A DNA stretch of 64,000 nt from Pedobacter nototheniae. GTDB taxonomy: Bacteria; Bacteroidota; Bacteroidia; Sphingobacteriales; Sphingobacteriaceae. The notes under the pieces are model-generated. The model saw only the letters and a program-made list of their open reading frames with translations. It ran no database searches and had not been told where the DNA came from. Shown piece after piece: positions 17,311-26,095 of this stretch. The number at the start of each line of letters is the position of its first letter. The first letter of the stretch is position 1. The position numbers were made by a program, and so were the translations under genes. The stretch spans positions 37,134 through 101,133 of the forward strand of contig NZ_RQRS01000022.1 in NCBI RefSeq assembly GCF_004335085.1, in the 5' to 3' direction.

Positions 17311-17514
17311 TTAATTTGTTCTAGTTATGCAAATAGATTGTCCACTGGAACATAGAGAGCTGGTTAAACTATCACAGCCAGCATCTGTAACGCAACCAAA
17401 GCTATTGCCACCATCGGTACAATAGCAATCTTGTGGTTCAAATTGTGCAAGTTCTTTTTTGCCGCCTAAAATTCCTTTTAGTTCGGCTCTAGTTAATGCT
17501 TTAAAGTTTTTCAT
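17311..17514 (-). CDS. GG-leader peptide, candidate RiPP or bacteriocin-like precursor
   Basis: The 67-aa product begins MKNFKALTRAELKGILGGK, the N-terminal leader typical of Bacteroidota double-glycine secretion peptides (the type grouped as TIGR04149), with cleavage expected after Gly-Gly at 17-18. The remaining 49 residues are rich in Ser, Thr, Gly and hold six cysteines (EPQDCYCTDGG, FGCVTDAGCD, SSLCSSGQSICI). It has its own terminator. No lanthionine synthetase, radical SAM enzyme or C39 peptidase transporter is in the window, so processing would depend on genes elsewhere. The leader call is strong; modification is unknown. Confidence 0.8.
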   Translation of the reverse strand: MKNFKALTRAELKGILGGKKELAQFEPQDCYCTDGGNSFGCVTDAGCDSLTSSLCSSGQSICITRTN

Positions 17515-17606
17515 AATAATTAGAGTTTTGTGTTAATGTATATCTCTAAAATAATAAAAAAATCAGCAAAAAAGAAACAACTATTTATTAAACAGCAAGT
17601 TGCGTA

Positions 17607-18089
17607 TTAATACTCTATCCTCATTGGCGAAGTTTCCCAAAGTTTAAAAGCTTCTTGCGCTTCATCTCTTAGTAGCTGAACGACCGGTAAAGATCTTTTT
17701 TCCATCGGTTTATCCAGCTCCTCGTAAATAAATTTATCATCAAATCCAATTTTGCCAGCGTCGGCTTTAGTATTTGCATAATAAATGGTTTCAATTCTAG
17801 ACCAATAAATTGCGCCCAAGCACATTGGGCATGGTTCGCAACTGGTGTAAACTACGCAGCCACTTAAATCAAAAGTATTTAAAGCGGTGCAAGCCAAACG
17901 TATTGCAGATACCTCTGCATGTGCCGTAGGATCATTTGTAGAAGTTACTTTATTAGCAGATTGAGCTACTACTTTCCCATCTTTAACAATTACAGCTCCA
18001 AATGGGCCACCAATGTGCTCGCTAACATTTTGTACAGATAAGGCAATGGCCATCCGCATAAAAGTTTCGTGTTGTTTGTTATCTTCCAT
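17607..18089 (-). CDS. guaD: Guanine deaminase-like nucleoside deaminase
   Basis: This is a zinc cytidine-deaminase-fold protein with HAEVSAIRLAC and the zinc motif TSCEPCPMCLGAIYW. The extended C-terminal part (GFDDKFIYEELDKP) and the GGPFGAVIVKDG segment match Bacillus guanine deaminase GuaD more than tRNA adenosine deaminase TadA. It would convert guanine to xanthine. I start it at ATG 18089 (MEDNKQHETF), since the GTG at 18107 lies within a terminator stem. Confidence 0.85.
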   Translation of the reverse strand: MEDNKQHETFMRMAIALSVQNVSEHIGGPFGAVIVKDGKVVAQSANKVTSTNDPTAHAEVSAIRLACTALNTFDLSGCVVYTSCEPCPMCLGAIYWSRIETIYYANTKADAGKIGFDDKFIYEELDKPMEKRSLPVVQLLRDEAQEAFKLWETSPMRIEY

Positions 18090-18103
18090 AATAAAAAGTT
18101 TAG

Positions 18104-18142
18104 ACACAAAAAATGCCCCAAATTTTGAGGCATTTTTTGTGT
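18104..18142 (-). terminator. Terminator between the OmpH-like gene and guaD
   Basis: A long inverted repeat (ACACAAAAAATGCC and its complement GGCATTTTTTGTGT) lies 20 bases downstream of the OmpH-like stop codon and just upstream of guaD. T-rich flanks on both strands allow function in either direction. Confidence 0.75.
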
Positions 18143-18161
18143 TATATGATTAACAGTAAGC

Positions 18162-18761
18162 TTATTTTTTTGTTTTAGTATAATCTTCGTTTAAGCCTTT
18201 AATTACGTCAGTAGTAATGTCTAAGGTTTCATCAGCAAATAAAATAGTGCTACCTTTAGTGTAAGATAAAACCATTTTATAACCTTTATCTTTTGCATAA
18301 GTTTTTAAGTAACCAGCAACTTTATCATAAAGTTTTTCAGTTTCTACAGCTTGCTCATTTTGCAAAGCACCACCAGCATTTTGTTGGTAAGTTTGTAATT
18401 CTTGTTGTTTACGTGCTAAACGCTCTTCAGTAGTTTTACGTACATCAGCCGCTAAAGTGCTTGCACTTTGTTGGTATTGACTAACTTCTCTTTGGAAAGC
18501 CTGACCTTTAGCCTGCATATCAGATTGAGCATCTTTAGTTTTTTTCTCAAACTTACTTTTAAGGTCTTTATAATATTCGTATTTGGTTAATAAAGAGTCT
18601 TGGTTAACAAATACAATTTTATCACTAGCAGAAATTGCTGCAGTACTATCTGTTTTTTTTGTTTCAGTTGTTTTAGCTTCTTTGTTTTGGCAAGCAGAAA
18701 ATGTTGTAATTATAGCTGCAGCTGCAAGTAAACCAAGGTTTTTAAAGGTTCTTCTTTCCAT
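18162..18761 (-). CDS. OmpH/Skp family periplasmic chaperone, lipoprotein form
   Basis: A lipoprotein signal (MERRTFKNLG ... ITTFSAC, Cys 24) is followed by a low-complexity linker and the OmpH pattern: a short strand (IVFVNQDSLLTKYEYYKDLK), a long alanine and glutamine-rich coiled coil (about residues 65-140), and a closing alpha/beta part (YAKDKGYKMVLSYTKGSTILFADETLDITTDVIKGLNEDY). Skp-like proteins hold unfolded outer-membrane proteins in the periplasm. A lipid anchor is unlike E. coli Skp but is seen in Bacteroidota. Confidence 0.9.
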   Translation of the reverse strand: MERRTFKNLGLLAAAAIITTFSACQNKEAKTTETKKTDSTAAISASDKIVFVNQDSLLTKYEYYKDLKSKFEKKTKDAQSDMQAKGQAFQREVSQYQQSASTLAADVRKTTEERLARKQQELQTYQQNAGGALQNEQAVETEKLYDKVAGYLKTYAKDKGYKMVLSYTKGSTILFADETLDITTDVIKGLNEDYTKTKK

Positions 18762-18781
18762 TATTGTTTAATAAATTTTAG

Positions 18782-18812
18782 CAAACTTATATAAATTAGT
18801 TTTTATATGCAA
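18782..18812 (-). promoter_or_regulatory. Promoter of the OmpH-like gene
   Basis: On the minus strand the order is TTG (18812-18810), 20 bases, then TAAGTTTG (18789-18782), a good Bacteroidota promoter. The 5' untranslated region would be about 15 bases. Confidence 0.6.
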
Positions 18813-19242
18813 TTTAACATCAAGTTTGTGTTTTGTAAGCAGTTTTGAACCAGATAACAATATGTTTTTTAATGAAATGTCGCAATTAATTTGGAAAGCG
18901 AAATCCACATTTCATTTTGAAGATTAGTCCTGCCGTTTGTTTTATTCGCTGCGCTTTATGCACACGCCCGTAAGGTTTAATTTGCCATTTACTGCTACTA
19001 TTTAGAGTTGCATAGTGCGTGTATTGGTAAAAAAGCGATTGGTTTGCGTTTTTAAACCCGATTGAAAAGGAAAGCGCCTAAACCTTTTTTAGGCCTTGTA
19101 ATAAAAAGCGGGAGTTAGCTTTAAAATAAGTTACGGTAAGGGCTTTTCAAAAACCTATTTTACTAGATCGTAAAGCCTTTTAGCATTAGTCTTTTAGCTT
19201 TCTTTCGGGGCTTGCTTTTAATGCTTAAAACTTCTCCACATA
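18813..19242. other. Long intergenic region before gyrB, no gene seen
   Basis: About 430 bases separate the two divergent promoters. No reading frame has a plausible start and codon pattern. The stretch has GC-richer patches (GCTGCGCTTTATGCACACGCCCG) and short inverted pieces around AAAGCGCCTAAACC, which look like decayed repeat sequence. I assign nothing. Confidence 0.4.
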
Positions 19243-19274
19243 TTGGGTTAATTGCCGAAAAATGCGTATTTTTG
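19243..19274 (+). promoter_or_regulatory. Promoter of gyrB
   Basis: TTG (19243-19245), a 21-base spacer and TATTTTTG (19267-19274) form a Bacteroidota promoter. Transcription would begin around 19281, giving a leader of about 18 bases before the ATG. Confidence 0.65.
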
Positions 19275-19298
19275 ATAATTATTGTTTTTAATTAAAAT

Positions 19299-21257
19299 AT
19301 GAGCGAAGAACAGGATTTAAAGTCAAATTATTCGGCAGATAATATACAGGTTTTAGAAGGTTTAGAAGCGGTGCGTAAGCGCCCTTCAATGTATATAGGT
19401 GATACCGGCGTTAAAGGTTTACACCACTTAGTTTACGAGGTTGTGGATAACTCAATTGATGAAGCTTTGGCTGGTCATGCGGATACAATCGATGTAAGAA
19501 TTTTAGAAGGCAACTCCATTAGGGTTGAAGATAATGGTCGTGGTATTCCAACCGGGATCAATACAAAAGAGAATAAATCGGCATTAGAAATCGTAATGAC
19601 GGTTTTACACGCTGGTGGTAAATTTGATAAAGATACATACAAGGTTTCTGGTGGTTTACACGGTGTAGGGGTAAGTTGTGTAAATGCATTATCTACCGAT
19701 TTAAAGGCAGAAGTACACCGTGAAGGTAAAATATGGATGCAGGAATACAAAATTGGTGTTCCTCAATATGATGTGAAAGAAGTTGGTACTACAGATAAGC
19801 GTGGTACGATTGTAACTTTTAGTCCAGATCCAACCATTTTTACCCAAACAACTGAATACAAATACGATACGTTGGCAAGTCGCTTACGCGAATTGGCATT
19901 CTTAAACAAAGGTATTAAGCTTACTTTAACTGATGAGCGTGAAACTTTAGAAGATGGTACTTTCCTGTCGGAAGTTTTCCAGTCAGAAGGTGGTTTAAAA
20001 GAATTTGTAACCTTTTTAGATGGAACGCGTGCCTCTTTTTTACCAGAGCCAATTTATATTGATGGTATTAAAAATGGTGTTCCAGTTGAACTGGCTTTTC
20101 AATATAATGATAGCTACTCGGAAAATGTACACTCATATGTGAACAATATTAATACACATGAGGGTGGAACGCATATTGCAGGTTTCCGTAGAGGTTTAAC
20201 CCGTACCTTAAAAAGTTACGCTGATAAATCTGGCTTGTTGAAAAACCTGAAAATGGAAATTACTGGTGATGACTTTAGAGAAGGTTTAACGGCAGTAGTT
20301 TCTGTAAAAGTGCAAGAGCCACAATTTGAGGGGCAAACCAAAACCAAACTTGGTAATAGTGAGGTTATGGGCGCTGTTGATGTGGCTGTTGGTGAGGCAT
20401 TAGGTGCTTATTTGGAAGAAAATCCAAAGGAAGCTAAAATGATCATTAATAAGGTTATTTTGGCGGCAACGGCTCGTGCGGCAGCACGTAAAGCTCGCGA
20501 AATGGTTCAGCGCAAGAGTGTAATGGGCGGTTCTGGTTTGCCAGGTAAACTTGCCGATTGCTCAGACAGTGATCCAGAAAAATGCGAAATTTACTTAGTA
20601 GAGGGAGATTCAGCGGGTGGTACTGCTAAGCAAGGTCGTGATCGTAATATTCAAGCTATTCTTCCTTTAAAAGGTAAAATCCTGAATGTGGAGAAGGCAA
20701 TGGAGCACAAAATTTATGAAAACGACGAGATTAAAAATATGTTTACCGCAATTGGGGTAAGTATAGGTACACCAGAAGATGATAAGGCTTTGAACTTAAC
20801 AAAACTTCGTTACCATAAAATCGTAATCATGACGGATGCGGATATTGATGGATCTCACATTACAACGTTGATCCTAACTTTCTTCTACCGTTATATGAGG
20901 GCCTTAATTGAGGCTGGATATGTTTATATTGCATCTCCACCACTTTATCAAGTTAAAAAAGGAAAAGATTTTGAGTATTGCTGGAATGATGTACAACGTG
21001 ATGCTGCTGTACAACGTATTAAAGGTAATGGTAAAGAAGATAGTGTACACATCCAACGTTACAAAGGTTTGGGAGAGATGAATGCTGAGCAACTTTGGGA
21101 TACTACTTTAAACCCAGCTACACGTACCTTATTGCAAGCTACAATTGAAAGTGCAGCAGAATGTGATCATACTTTCTCTATGTTAATGGGCGATGAAGTT
21201 GCTCCACGTAGAGAGTTTATTGAGCGAAATGCTAAATATGCAAAAATTGATGCTTAA
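19299..21257 (+). CDS. gyrB: DNA gyrase subunit B
   Basis: GyrB is the ATPase subunit of gyrase, which introduces negative supercoils. The 652-aa protein has the GHKL ATP-binding domain (EVVDNSIDEALAG, DNGRGIPTGI, GGLHGVGVSCVNALS), the transducer domain, and the TOPRIM region (YLVEGDSAGGTAKQGRDR, PLKGKILNVEKA, DADIDGSHI) with the C-terminal QRYKGLGEMNAEQLW motif. Length is that of the short GyrB without the E. coli insertion. gyrA is not in the window. A strong terminator follows, so the gene stands alone. Confidence 0.98.
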   Translation: MSEEQDLKSNYSADNIQVLEGLEAVRKRPSMYIGDTGVKGLHHLVYEVVDNSIDEALAGHADTIDVRILEGNSIRVEDNGRGIPTGINTKENKSALEIVMTVLHAGGKFDKDTYKVSGGLHGVGVSCVNALSTDLKAEVHREGKIWMQEYKIGVPQYDVKEVGTTDKRGTIVTFSPDPTIFTQTTEYKYDTLASRLRELAFLNKGIKLTLTDERETLEDGTFLSEVFQSEGGLKEFVTFLDGTRASFLPEPIYIDGIKNGVPVELAFQYNDSYSENVHSYVNNINTHEGGTHIAGFRRGLTRTLKSYADKSGLLKNLKMEITGDDFREGLTAVVSVKVQEPQFEGQTKTKLGNSEVMGAVDVAVGEALGAYLEENPKEAKMIINKVILAATARAAARKAREMVQRKSVMGGSGLPGKLADCSDSDPEKCEIYLVEGDSAGGTAKQGRDRNIQAILPLKGKILNVEKAMEHKIYENDEIKNMFTAIGVSIGTPEDDKALNLTKLRYHKIVIMTDADIDGSHITTLILTFFYRYMRALIEAGYVYIASPPLYQVKKGKDFEYCWNDVQRDAAVQRIKGNGKEDSVHIQRYKGLGEMNAEQLWDTTLNPATRTLLQATIESAAECDHTFSMLMGDEVAPRREFIERNAKYAKIDA

Positions 21258-21283
21258 TCCTTAAACGGACTAAGAAAATATAT

Positions 21284-21322
21284 AAACCTCTTCAAGTTAA
21301 ATCTTGAAGAGGTTTTTTTTTT
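21284..21322 (+). terminator. Terminator of gyrB
   Basis: A perfect 13-bp stem (AAACCTCTTCAAG and its complement) with a 6-base loop is followed by a run of more than ten T. It starts 26 bases after the gyrB stop. Confidence 0.95.
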
Positions 21323-21398
21323 TATTAAAATCTACTTCCAAGTTGCAGGTATCTGCCAAATTTATTTGAGAGCCTATTATACTATGTACCTTAAATTT

Positions 21399-21425
21399 TA
21401 TATGCATAATTTTCTTATGTATATA
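21399..21425. promoter_or_regulatory. Candidate PadR operator palindrome
   Basis: TATATGCATAA and TTATGTATATA form an inverted repeat of 11 bases with one mismatch around a 5-base centre. It ends 10 bases before the -7 box of the PadR operon, so a bound dimer would cover the -33 region. PadR proteins typically bind ATGnAT-type palindromes and repress their own operon. Confidence 0.6.
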
Positions 21426-21434
21426 AAATTTATT

Positions 21435-21442
21435 TATATTTG
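21435..21442 (+). promoter_or_regulatory. -7 box of the PadR operon, leaderless spacing
   Basis: TATATTTG fits TAnnTTTG exactly and ends 4 bases before the ATG at 21447. The transcript would begin at or within the start codon. Confidence 0.6.
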
Positions 21443-21446
21443 AATC

Positions 21447-21785
21447 ATGGCAGTAAATAACGAATTATTTAAAGGCACTTTGCAAACCATTATACTCAAT
21501 CTTTTATCTGAGAATGAAAGGATGTATGGTTATGAAATAACACAGAGGGTAAAATCTATCACTCAAGGCGAGTTAATGCTAAAGGAAGGCGCTTTGTACC
21601 CTGCATTACACAAATTAGAAGCAGATGGTTTGTTGGAAACCACAACTGAAATTGTTGAAAATAGATTGAGAAAATACTATTCGTTATCTAAAAATGGCGA
21701 AAAGGAGGTTGTAAATAAATTACAGGAAGCAAAGGATTTTATTGCTCAACTACAATTATTATTGAACTTAAAGCCTGCGATTTAA
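21447..21785 (+). CDS. PadR family transcriptional regulator
   Basis: The 112-aa protein has the PadR winged-helix pattern (LFKGTLQTIILNLLSENERMYGYEI, LKEGALYPALHKLEADGLLET, RKYYSLSKNGEKEV), followed by a C-terminal dimer helix. It is the first gene of a three-gene operon whose other members are membrane proteins of unknown role. A palindrome at its promoter suggests autoregulation, as in PadR systems tied to membrane stress or drug sensing. Confidence 0.92.
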   Translation: MAVNNELFKGTLQTIILNLLSENERMYGYEITQRVKSITQGELMLKEGALYPALHKLEADGLLETTTEIVENRLRKYYSLSKNGEKEVVNKLQEAKDFIAQLQLLLNLKPAI

Positions 21786-22448
21786 ATGGTATTAACTGCG
21801 CAACAAACTCAAAAGCTTAAAGATTATATTTTTAGTGCTTCAAAATACAGGGAAACATATAATGAAATCTACGATCATATCTTAAATGCGCTTGCAGATC
21901 AAAATGAGCCTTATAGTATTGAGCTTGTATCCAGAATTGTTCATAATGACTTTGGTGACTTTAAAGAAATTAGAAAACAGGAGCGTCTTTATCAACAACA
22001 AATTAATAAGAAATATGCAAGGCTTTTTAGATTAGAAATTGCGAACTCATTTAAATGGCCGGGTTTATTAAGCAATCTTACAATTTTGGCGCTCTGTATT
22101 TGTCTTTATTACGGGAGTAAAAGTGCTCCATTTAATATGAAACCTATAACTATCGCTACCTTTTTATGCTTTGCTGCCATTGCTGTTTTTGTTTATAGCA
22201 AAATTATATTAAGCAAAAGGAAGAATAATAAATATTCTGTTATGGATAATTCAATAGGCAGTTTGGCTACTATAGGATTGTTTATTGGAAATTTTGTGCT
22301 GTATTGGTTTATTACAAAAGATAGCTTAATTAATTTAAGCTATGATTATAAAATAATTGCCATGCTAATACTCTTCTTTTTTTGTAGTGTTTATGTAAGG
22401 GCCTTTATAAAATTCTACAATCAGAAAATTAAAATATTAACAATCTAA
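21786..22448 (+). CDS. Membrane protein of the PadR operon
   Basis: The start directly follows the PadR stop, so translation is coupled. The N-terminal 75 residues are soluble and helical (QQTQKLKDYIFSASKYRET ... ILNALADQ), similar in layout to the cytoplasmic heads of proteins encoded beside PadR regulators. Four membrane spans follow (about residues 84-106, 112-133, 153-173, 184-205). No enzymatic motif is seen. It may act with the next gene, which has the same layout. Confidence 0.75.
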   Translation: MVLTAQQTQKLKDYIFSASKYRETYNEIYDHILNALADQNEPYSIELVSRIVHNDFGDFKEIRKQERLYQQQINKKYARLFRLEIANSFKWPGLLSNLTILALCICLYYGSKSAPFNMKPITIATFLCFAAIAVFVYSKIILSKRKNNKYSVMDNSIGSLATIGLFIGNFVLYWFITKDSLINLSYDYKIIAMLILFFFCSVYVRAFIKFYNQKIKILTI

Positions 22449-22449
22449 T

Positions 22450-23133
22450 ATGAATCTAACCAAAACGCAACTAGAAAAAATAAGAATCTATCTTAGTGAG
22501 ATTGGATTTAAATATATTGATGTTCAAATGGAAATCCTGGATCACGTTGCTTCTGTAGTAGAAGAAAGGATGACAGAAAACCCTGACTTATCATTTCAGG
22601 ATGCTGTAAACCAAACACGAGCCTCTTTTGGTAAGGCAGGTTTTACCTCAATTGAAAAATCGATAGTAAAGGGATTGAATAAAAGATATTGGAAGCTTTT
22701 TTTGCACCACTTTTTCTCCTTTTTAGGTTTCAGGTATATTTGGATGGTTTTGTTATCGGGTTTTGGTTTATACCAACTGCAAAATGTAATGGGTAATCAA
22801 GATAATTTTTTTAATATATTTATTTCAGCCATTGTTATACTTTTCTCGGTATTGGCTTATAGAGGTTTTAGGGCTGTAGATTATAAAAAATATTTGGTTT
22901 ATAAAATATCGGGCTCTTACGCTGGTTATGTAGGGATTTTTTTAATGTTTGTATTTGAGGCTATAAATAAACCATCAACAGGTTTACTATTTGGCTTAAA
23001 CAAAAGCCATTTAATTGTATCGATATTAATTGTCTTTTTTGCAATGTATTATAAAGCTGCGCTTAAAACGATACGAGCAGGAGCTTTAGAAAGTAAAGCT
23101 ATAGCGGATAAACTAAAGCTTTTGTATAACTAA
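22450..23133 (+). CDS. Second membrane protein of the PadR operon
   Basis: The 227-aa protein starts 1 base after the preceding stop. It has the same plan: an N-terminal soluble helical head (LTKTQLEKIRIYLSEIGF ... VQMEILDHVASVVEERM) with an FGKAGF segment, then four hydrophobic segments between about residues 93 and 210. The two membrane proteins look like paralogues. Genes of this kind beside PadR often encode anti-sigma-like or stress-sensing membrane proteins, but no function is assigned here. Confidence 0.75.
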   Translation: MNLTKTQLEKIRIYLSEIGFKYIDVQMEILDHVASVVEERMTENPDLSFQDAVNQTRASFGKAGFTSIEKSIVKGLNKRYWKLFLHHFFSFLGFRYIWMVLLSGFGLYQLQNVMGNQDNFFNIFISAIVILFSVLAYRGFRAVDYKKYLVYKISGSYAGYVGIFLMFVFEAINKPSTGLLFGLNKSHLIVSILIVFFAMYYKAALKTIRAGALESKAIADKLKLLYN

Positions 23134-23145
23134 AACCTATAATTA

Positions 23146-23180
23146 AAAAGCCTCCAGATTTACATCTAGAGGCTTTTTTT
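23146..23180. terminator. Bidirectional terminator between the PadR operon and the bestrophin gene
   Basis: A 14-bp stem with one mismatch (AAAAGCCTCcAGAT and ATCTaGAGGCTTTT) is followed by eight T on the plus strand and has an A-rich left flank for the minus strand. It lies between two converging genes. Confidence 0.85.
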
Positions 23181-23186
23181 TAATGT

Positions 23187-24113
23187 TTATAAAATATAGT
23201 AAGATCCTATTGGGGCCAATTCTGATTGTGGCTTATCTTCATAAAGTTTGTTATCATTTAACATTTGACAAAGATCTCTTTCTATATTTCTACAAATGGT
23301 TGTGGTAGGTGTATCTGTAGGTTTATTTTCAAAAGGATCTTGTAAATGAACCGCCATTTTTTCTACAAGAAGAAAGAAAGTAGCAATTGCAATAACAACA
23401 GGAACTTCGGCATAGCCAAAATATTCTATAAGGCCAAAAGGTAGCATTACAATAAATAAATGGATAGACATGTTGATGTACTTGCTGTAGGTAACAGGGA
23501 AAATGGTGTTTTTAATTCTCTCTGATCCACCCATATGATTACATAAAGCAGTAATGGTTTTATCAATTTCTATTTGTTGATATTTATTAATCCATCCCTC
23601 CGTTAAGGCCTTTTTCAAATCCATTGCATGCAATTCCAAAAGGGAAACGGTTACGTTTCTGCGTTTGTTTATAAACGCCAGTTCATCACTGCTAAGGTAT
23701 CTTTCTAATCCCTTATTGGCTGGAAAACCGCGTAATGATTGACTTAAAGCATAACACCAGGCAATTTGACGCTTGATAAACTTCTCTTTAAATTCTTCAA
23801 TTTCATCCAATCCGTAAGGATTTTCTACGAAAGATAAAATCTGTCTGGATAGTGATCGAGAATCATTCACAATTGCACCCCACAAAATCCGGGCTTCCCA
23901 CCATCTATCGTATGCCTGGTTGGATCTAAAAGCCAATAATAAAGATATTATTGTGCCTAAAAGTGCTGGTACAGCAACTGGAATGGAGATACGCGTAACA
24001 TGGAAATTTTCATAAAGTACAACAATCCCTATTGAATAAGCAATAACAAAAATTAGTTGTTTCTTTATTTTTCCAAAAATATAAGTGAGGGGAATATTAT
24101 TTCGTAACAGCAT
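23187..24113 (-). CDS. Bestrophin family anion channel (UPF0187)
   Basis: The 308-aa protein shows the bestrophin pattern: an N-terminal basic stretch, a first hydrophobic pair (LIFVIAYSIGIVVLY, ALLGTIISLLLAFRSNQAYDRWWEAR with the family RWWEAR), and a second pair (YINMSIHLFIVMLPFGLIEYFG, VPVVIAIATFFLLVEKMAVHLQDPFE). Bacterial bestrophins form pentameric ion channels, in Klebsiella cation-selective. A Usp gene precedes it by 24 bases, so both may respond to the same stress. Confidence 0.9.
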   Translation of the reverse strand: MLLRNNIPLTYIFGKIKKQLIFVIAYSIGIVVLYENFHVTRISIPVAVPALLGTIISLLLAFRSNQAYDRWWEARILWGAIVNDSRSLSRQILSFVENPYGLDEIEEFKEKFIKRQIAWCYALSQSLRGFPANKGLERYLSSDELAFINKRRNVTVSLLELHAMDLKKALTEGWINKYQQIEIDKTITALCNHMGGSERIKNTIFPVTYSKYINMSIHLFIVMLPFGLIEYFGYAEVPVVIAIATFFLLVEKMAVHLQDPFENKPTDTPTTTICRNIERDLCQMLNDNKLYEDKPQSELAPIGSYYIL

Positions 24114-24137
24114 AATAAATTAAATTAATGAGATTGG

Positions 24138-24641
24138 CTAAACTTTAGAAGTTTGCAATCTGTTTTCGTGAATTTTGGTATCCATTAAGTACTCAGAACT
24201 GTTTTCAATTTGTGGTGCGTTTTCAAGCTCCAGTGTTTGGCAGCCACAGCGTTCTGTTAAGTACTTTGGTTCGATACTATATTTGTTAATTTTCTGGAAG
24301 TTATAATCTTTCGGGTAAGCAACGCAATCTACCTCAAAGGCTTCAATAAAGTTTTTAAATGCAGCTACTGTACTGCCATAAAAATATTCTATACCGATGC
24401 AGTCTATTTTATTTGGATATTTTGCTTTGTACTCATTGAGCTTTAGATAAAAATCATCACTTACGTTTTCATAGTCGCGGCTTCTGCGGCTCAACATCAA
24501 CATATCCGTTATAGAATCAGATAGTTTGAAAGCATGAACAAAAATGATGTTTAATTTTTCTTCTTTTTGGTTTAAAACCAGTGCATCAATAATTTTAGTG
24601 GCATCCGGATTAAAATCTGTAGGGACTAATACTGTTTTCAT
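24138..24641 (-). CDS. Universal stress protein-like
   Basis: I start at ATG 24641 (MKTVLVPTDFNPDATK), because this is where Usp homology begins; an upstream start would add 13 unconserved residues. The first strand and PTDF loop match the Usp fold. The ATP-binding glycine motif GxxGS near the end is not evident, so it may be a non-ATP-binding Usp. The last 25 residues are not conserved in type. It lies 24 bases upstream of the bestrophin gene on the same strand. Confidence 0.7.
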   Translation of the reverse strand: MKTVLVPTDFNPDATKIIDALVLNQKEEKLNIIFVHAFKLSDSITDMLMLSRRSRDYENVSDDFYLKLNEYKAKYPNKIDCIGIEYFYGSTVAAFKNFIEAFEVDCVAYPKDYNFQKINKYSIEPKYLTERCGCQTLELENAPQIENSSEYLMDTKIHENRLQTSKV

Positions 24642-24736
24642 AACTAATCTTGTTAAATGAATAATTAAATATTTATACAAGAATAGCCCCGAGTTATTAT
24701 AGCGAAATAAGAACGAGATTAAAATGAGATTAGAAT

Positions 24737-26095
24737 TTACATACTTGTTGGTAATAAAACTTTAATTTCTGTACCAATCATTTCTTGAGATTTAATGGCG
24801 ATACTACCACGGTGTAGTCTTATAATGTTTAGTGATAGGGGTAACCCTACGCCATAACCTTTATAATTATTAGTGTTGGATGCACGATAAAAAGGCTCGA
24901 AAATATGTTGTACGTCATTTTGAGGTATGCCAATGCCCAAATCTTTAACTGTTATAGAAATCATATTTAACTTACTTTCTACACTAACACTAACTGGCAT
25001 ATTGTTTGAATATTTGCAGGCATTGCTAACAATGTTTGTTATAGCCAACTTAATTAGGTTTTTATTTACCTTAATGTTTAGTTGCTCCTCATTTTCGGGT
25101 AGGTTATTAAAATCTATTTCTATTTTACTTTCGGGGTGTACCTGGTTTACTGATGCAACTACGTCCCATATCAATTCATCAATTCTAATTTCTTCCCAGG
25201 GTTGGTTTTTCCCGTTAAAGCCAGATTGTGCAAGACCTAATAAACTGGTTAAGATATGTTCCAATCTTTCTGCCTCATCTTTTATCTTATTAAGCGCTTT
25301 GTTTTGCTTCTCTGTATCTTGTTTAGCCATTAATGCCAGTTCAACCTCTCCGTTAATAATGGTTAATGGGGTACGCAATTCGTGCGAAGCATTGCTGATA
25401 AAGTTGTTTTGAGTTTCAAAAGCAGTTTCTAAGCGGTTTAGCATATTATTAAATGTTTGTGCCAATTGCGACATTTCGTCTGCGCCAGGCACCTCTAATC
25501 GCAAGTGTAGGTTTTCTGCCTTAATCTTTTTCACACTTTTAATAATATTACGAAGGGGCCGCAACATATAGCCAGAAAATTTCCAGCCTACCACAAAAGA
25601 TAATATCACCGAAAGGAAAAAACCTGCAAATAGGATTTTTTGTAAATCTTTTAGCTCCCTAAACCCGAAAGGATCATTTGCCGATATAATTACAATATAA
25701 CCTTGCTGCGGCGTTTCGAAGTATTTACCCGCATAAAAATGATTCTCTATACGGTAGCGGGCCATTTTACCCGAAATAATATTTTGGTAAAAAGTTTCTG
25801 GAAGCTCAATATCTGTCTTTAATTTTTGCTTAACCCTTTTATCAGTTTTAATAATATACTCTCTTTCTGATGGAAGCCTTTCCAAATAACGGTTGCGCAT
25901 TTTGGCATACATATCGTTATTTTCATCTTGGTAAACCTTAATTTGTGCAGCAATATTTACCCTGGCTTCAAGTCTTTTATAAAAATCTTCAAAAGCAAAC
26001 TCGTTAGAAAAATACCATACAAAACCACTCAAAAGGGAGATAATAATGGCAGATAGAATGGCAAATAAGAGGGTTATTTTTTTAGCAATAGACAT
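24737..26095 (-). CDS. Sensor histidine kinase (HAMP type)
   Basis: The 452-aa protein has membrane spans at about 7-28 and 152-174 with a sensor loop of about 120 residues between them, a HAMP linker, a HisKA domain (FISNASHELRTPLTI, His 238) and an ATPase domain with NIVSNACKYS, DLGIGIPQNDV and GYGVGLPLSLNI. It autophosphorylates and passes the phosphate to the response regulator encoded just before it; the stop and start share one base. Signal unknown. Confidence 0.95.
   Translation of the reverse strand: MSIAKKITLLFAILSAIIISLLSGFVWYFSNEFAFEDFYKRLEARVNIAAQIKVYQDENNDMYAKMRNRYLERLPSEREYIIKTDKRVKQKLKTDIELPETFYQNIISGKMARYRIENHFYAGKYFETPQQGYIVIISANDPFGFRELKDLQKILFAGFFLSVILSFVVGWKFSGYMLRPLRNIIKSVKKIKAENLHLRLEVPGADEMSQLAQTFNNMLNRLETAFETQNNFISNASHELRTPLTIINGEVELALMAKQDTEKQNKALNKIKDEAERLEHILTSLLGLAQSGFNGKNQPWEEIRIDELIWDVVASVNQVHPESKIEIDFNNLPENEEQLNIKVNKNLIKLAITNIVSNACKYSNNMPVSVSVESKLNMISITVKDLGIGIPQNDVQHIFEPFYRASNTNNYKGYGVGLPLSLNIIRLHRGSIAIKSQEMIGTEIKVLLPTSM

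Noticed and set aside
18090..18107. GTG start of guaD at 18107
   Set aside because: The codon lies within a terminator stem; ATG 18089 gives a normal family length.
18813..19242. Missed gene in the long gap before gyrB
   Set aside because: All frames are short or lack a start and plausible codons; only promoters at the two ends are supported.
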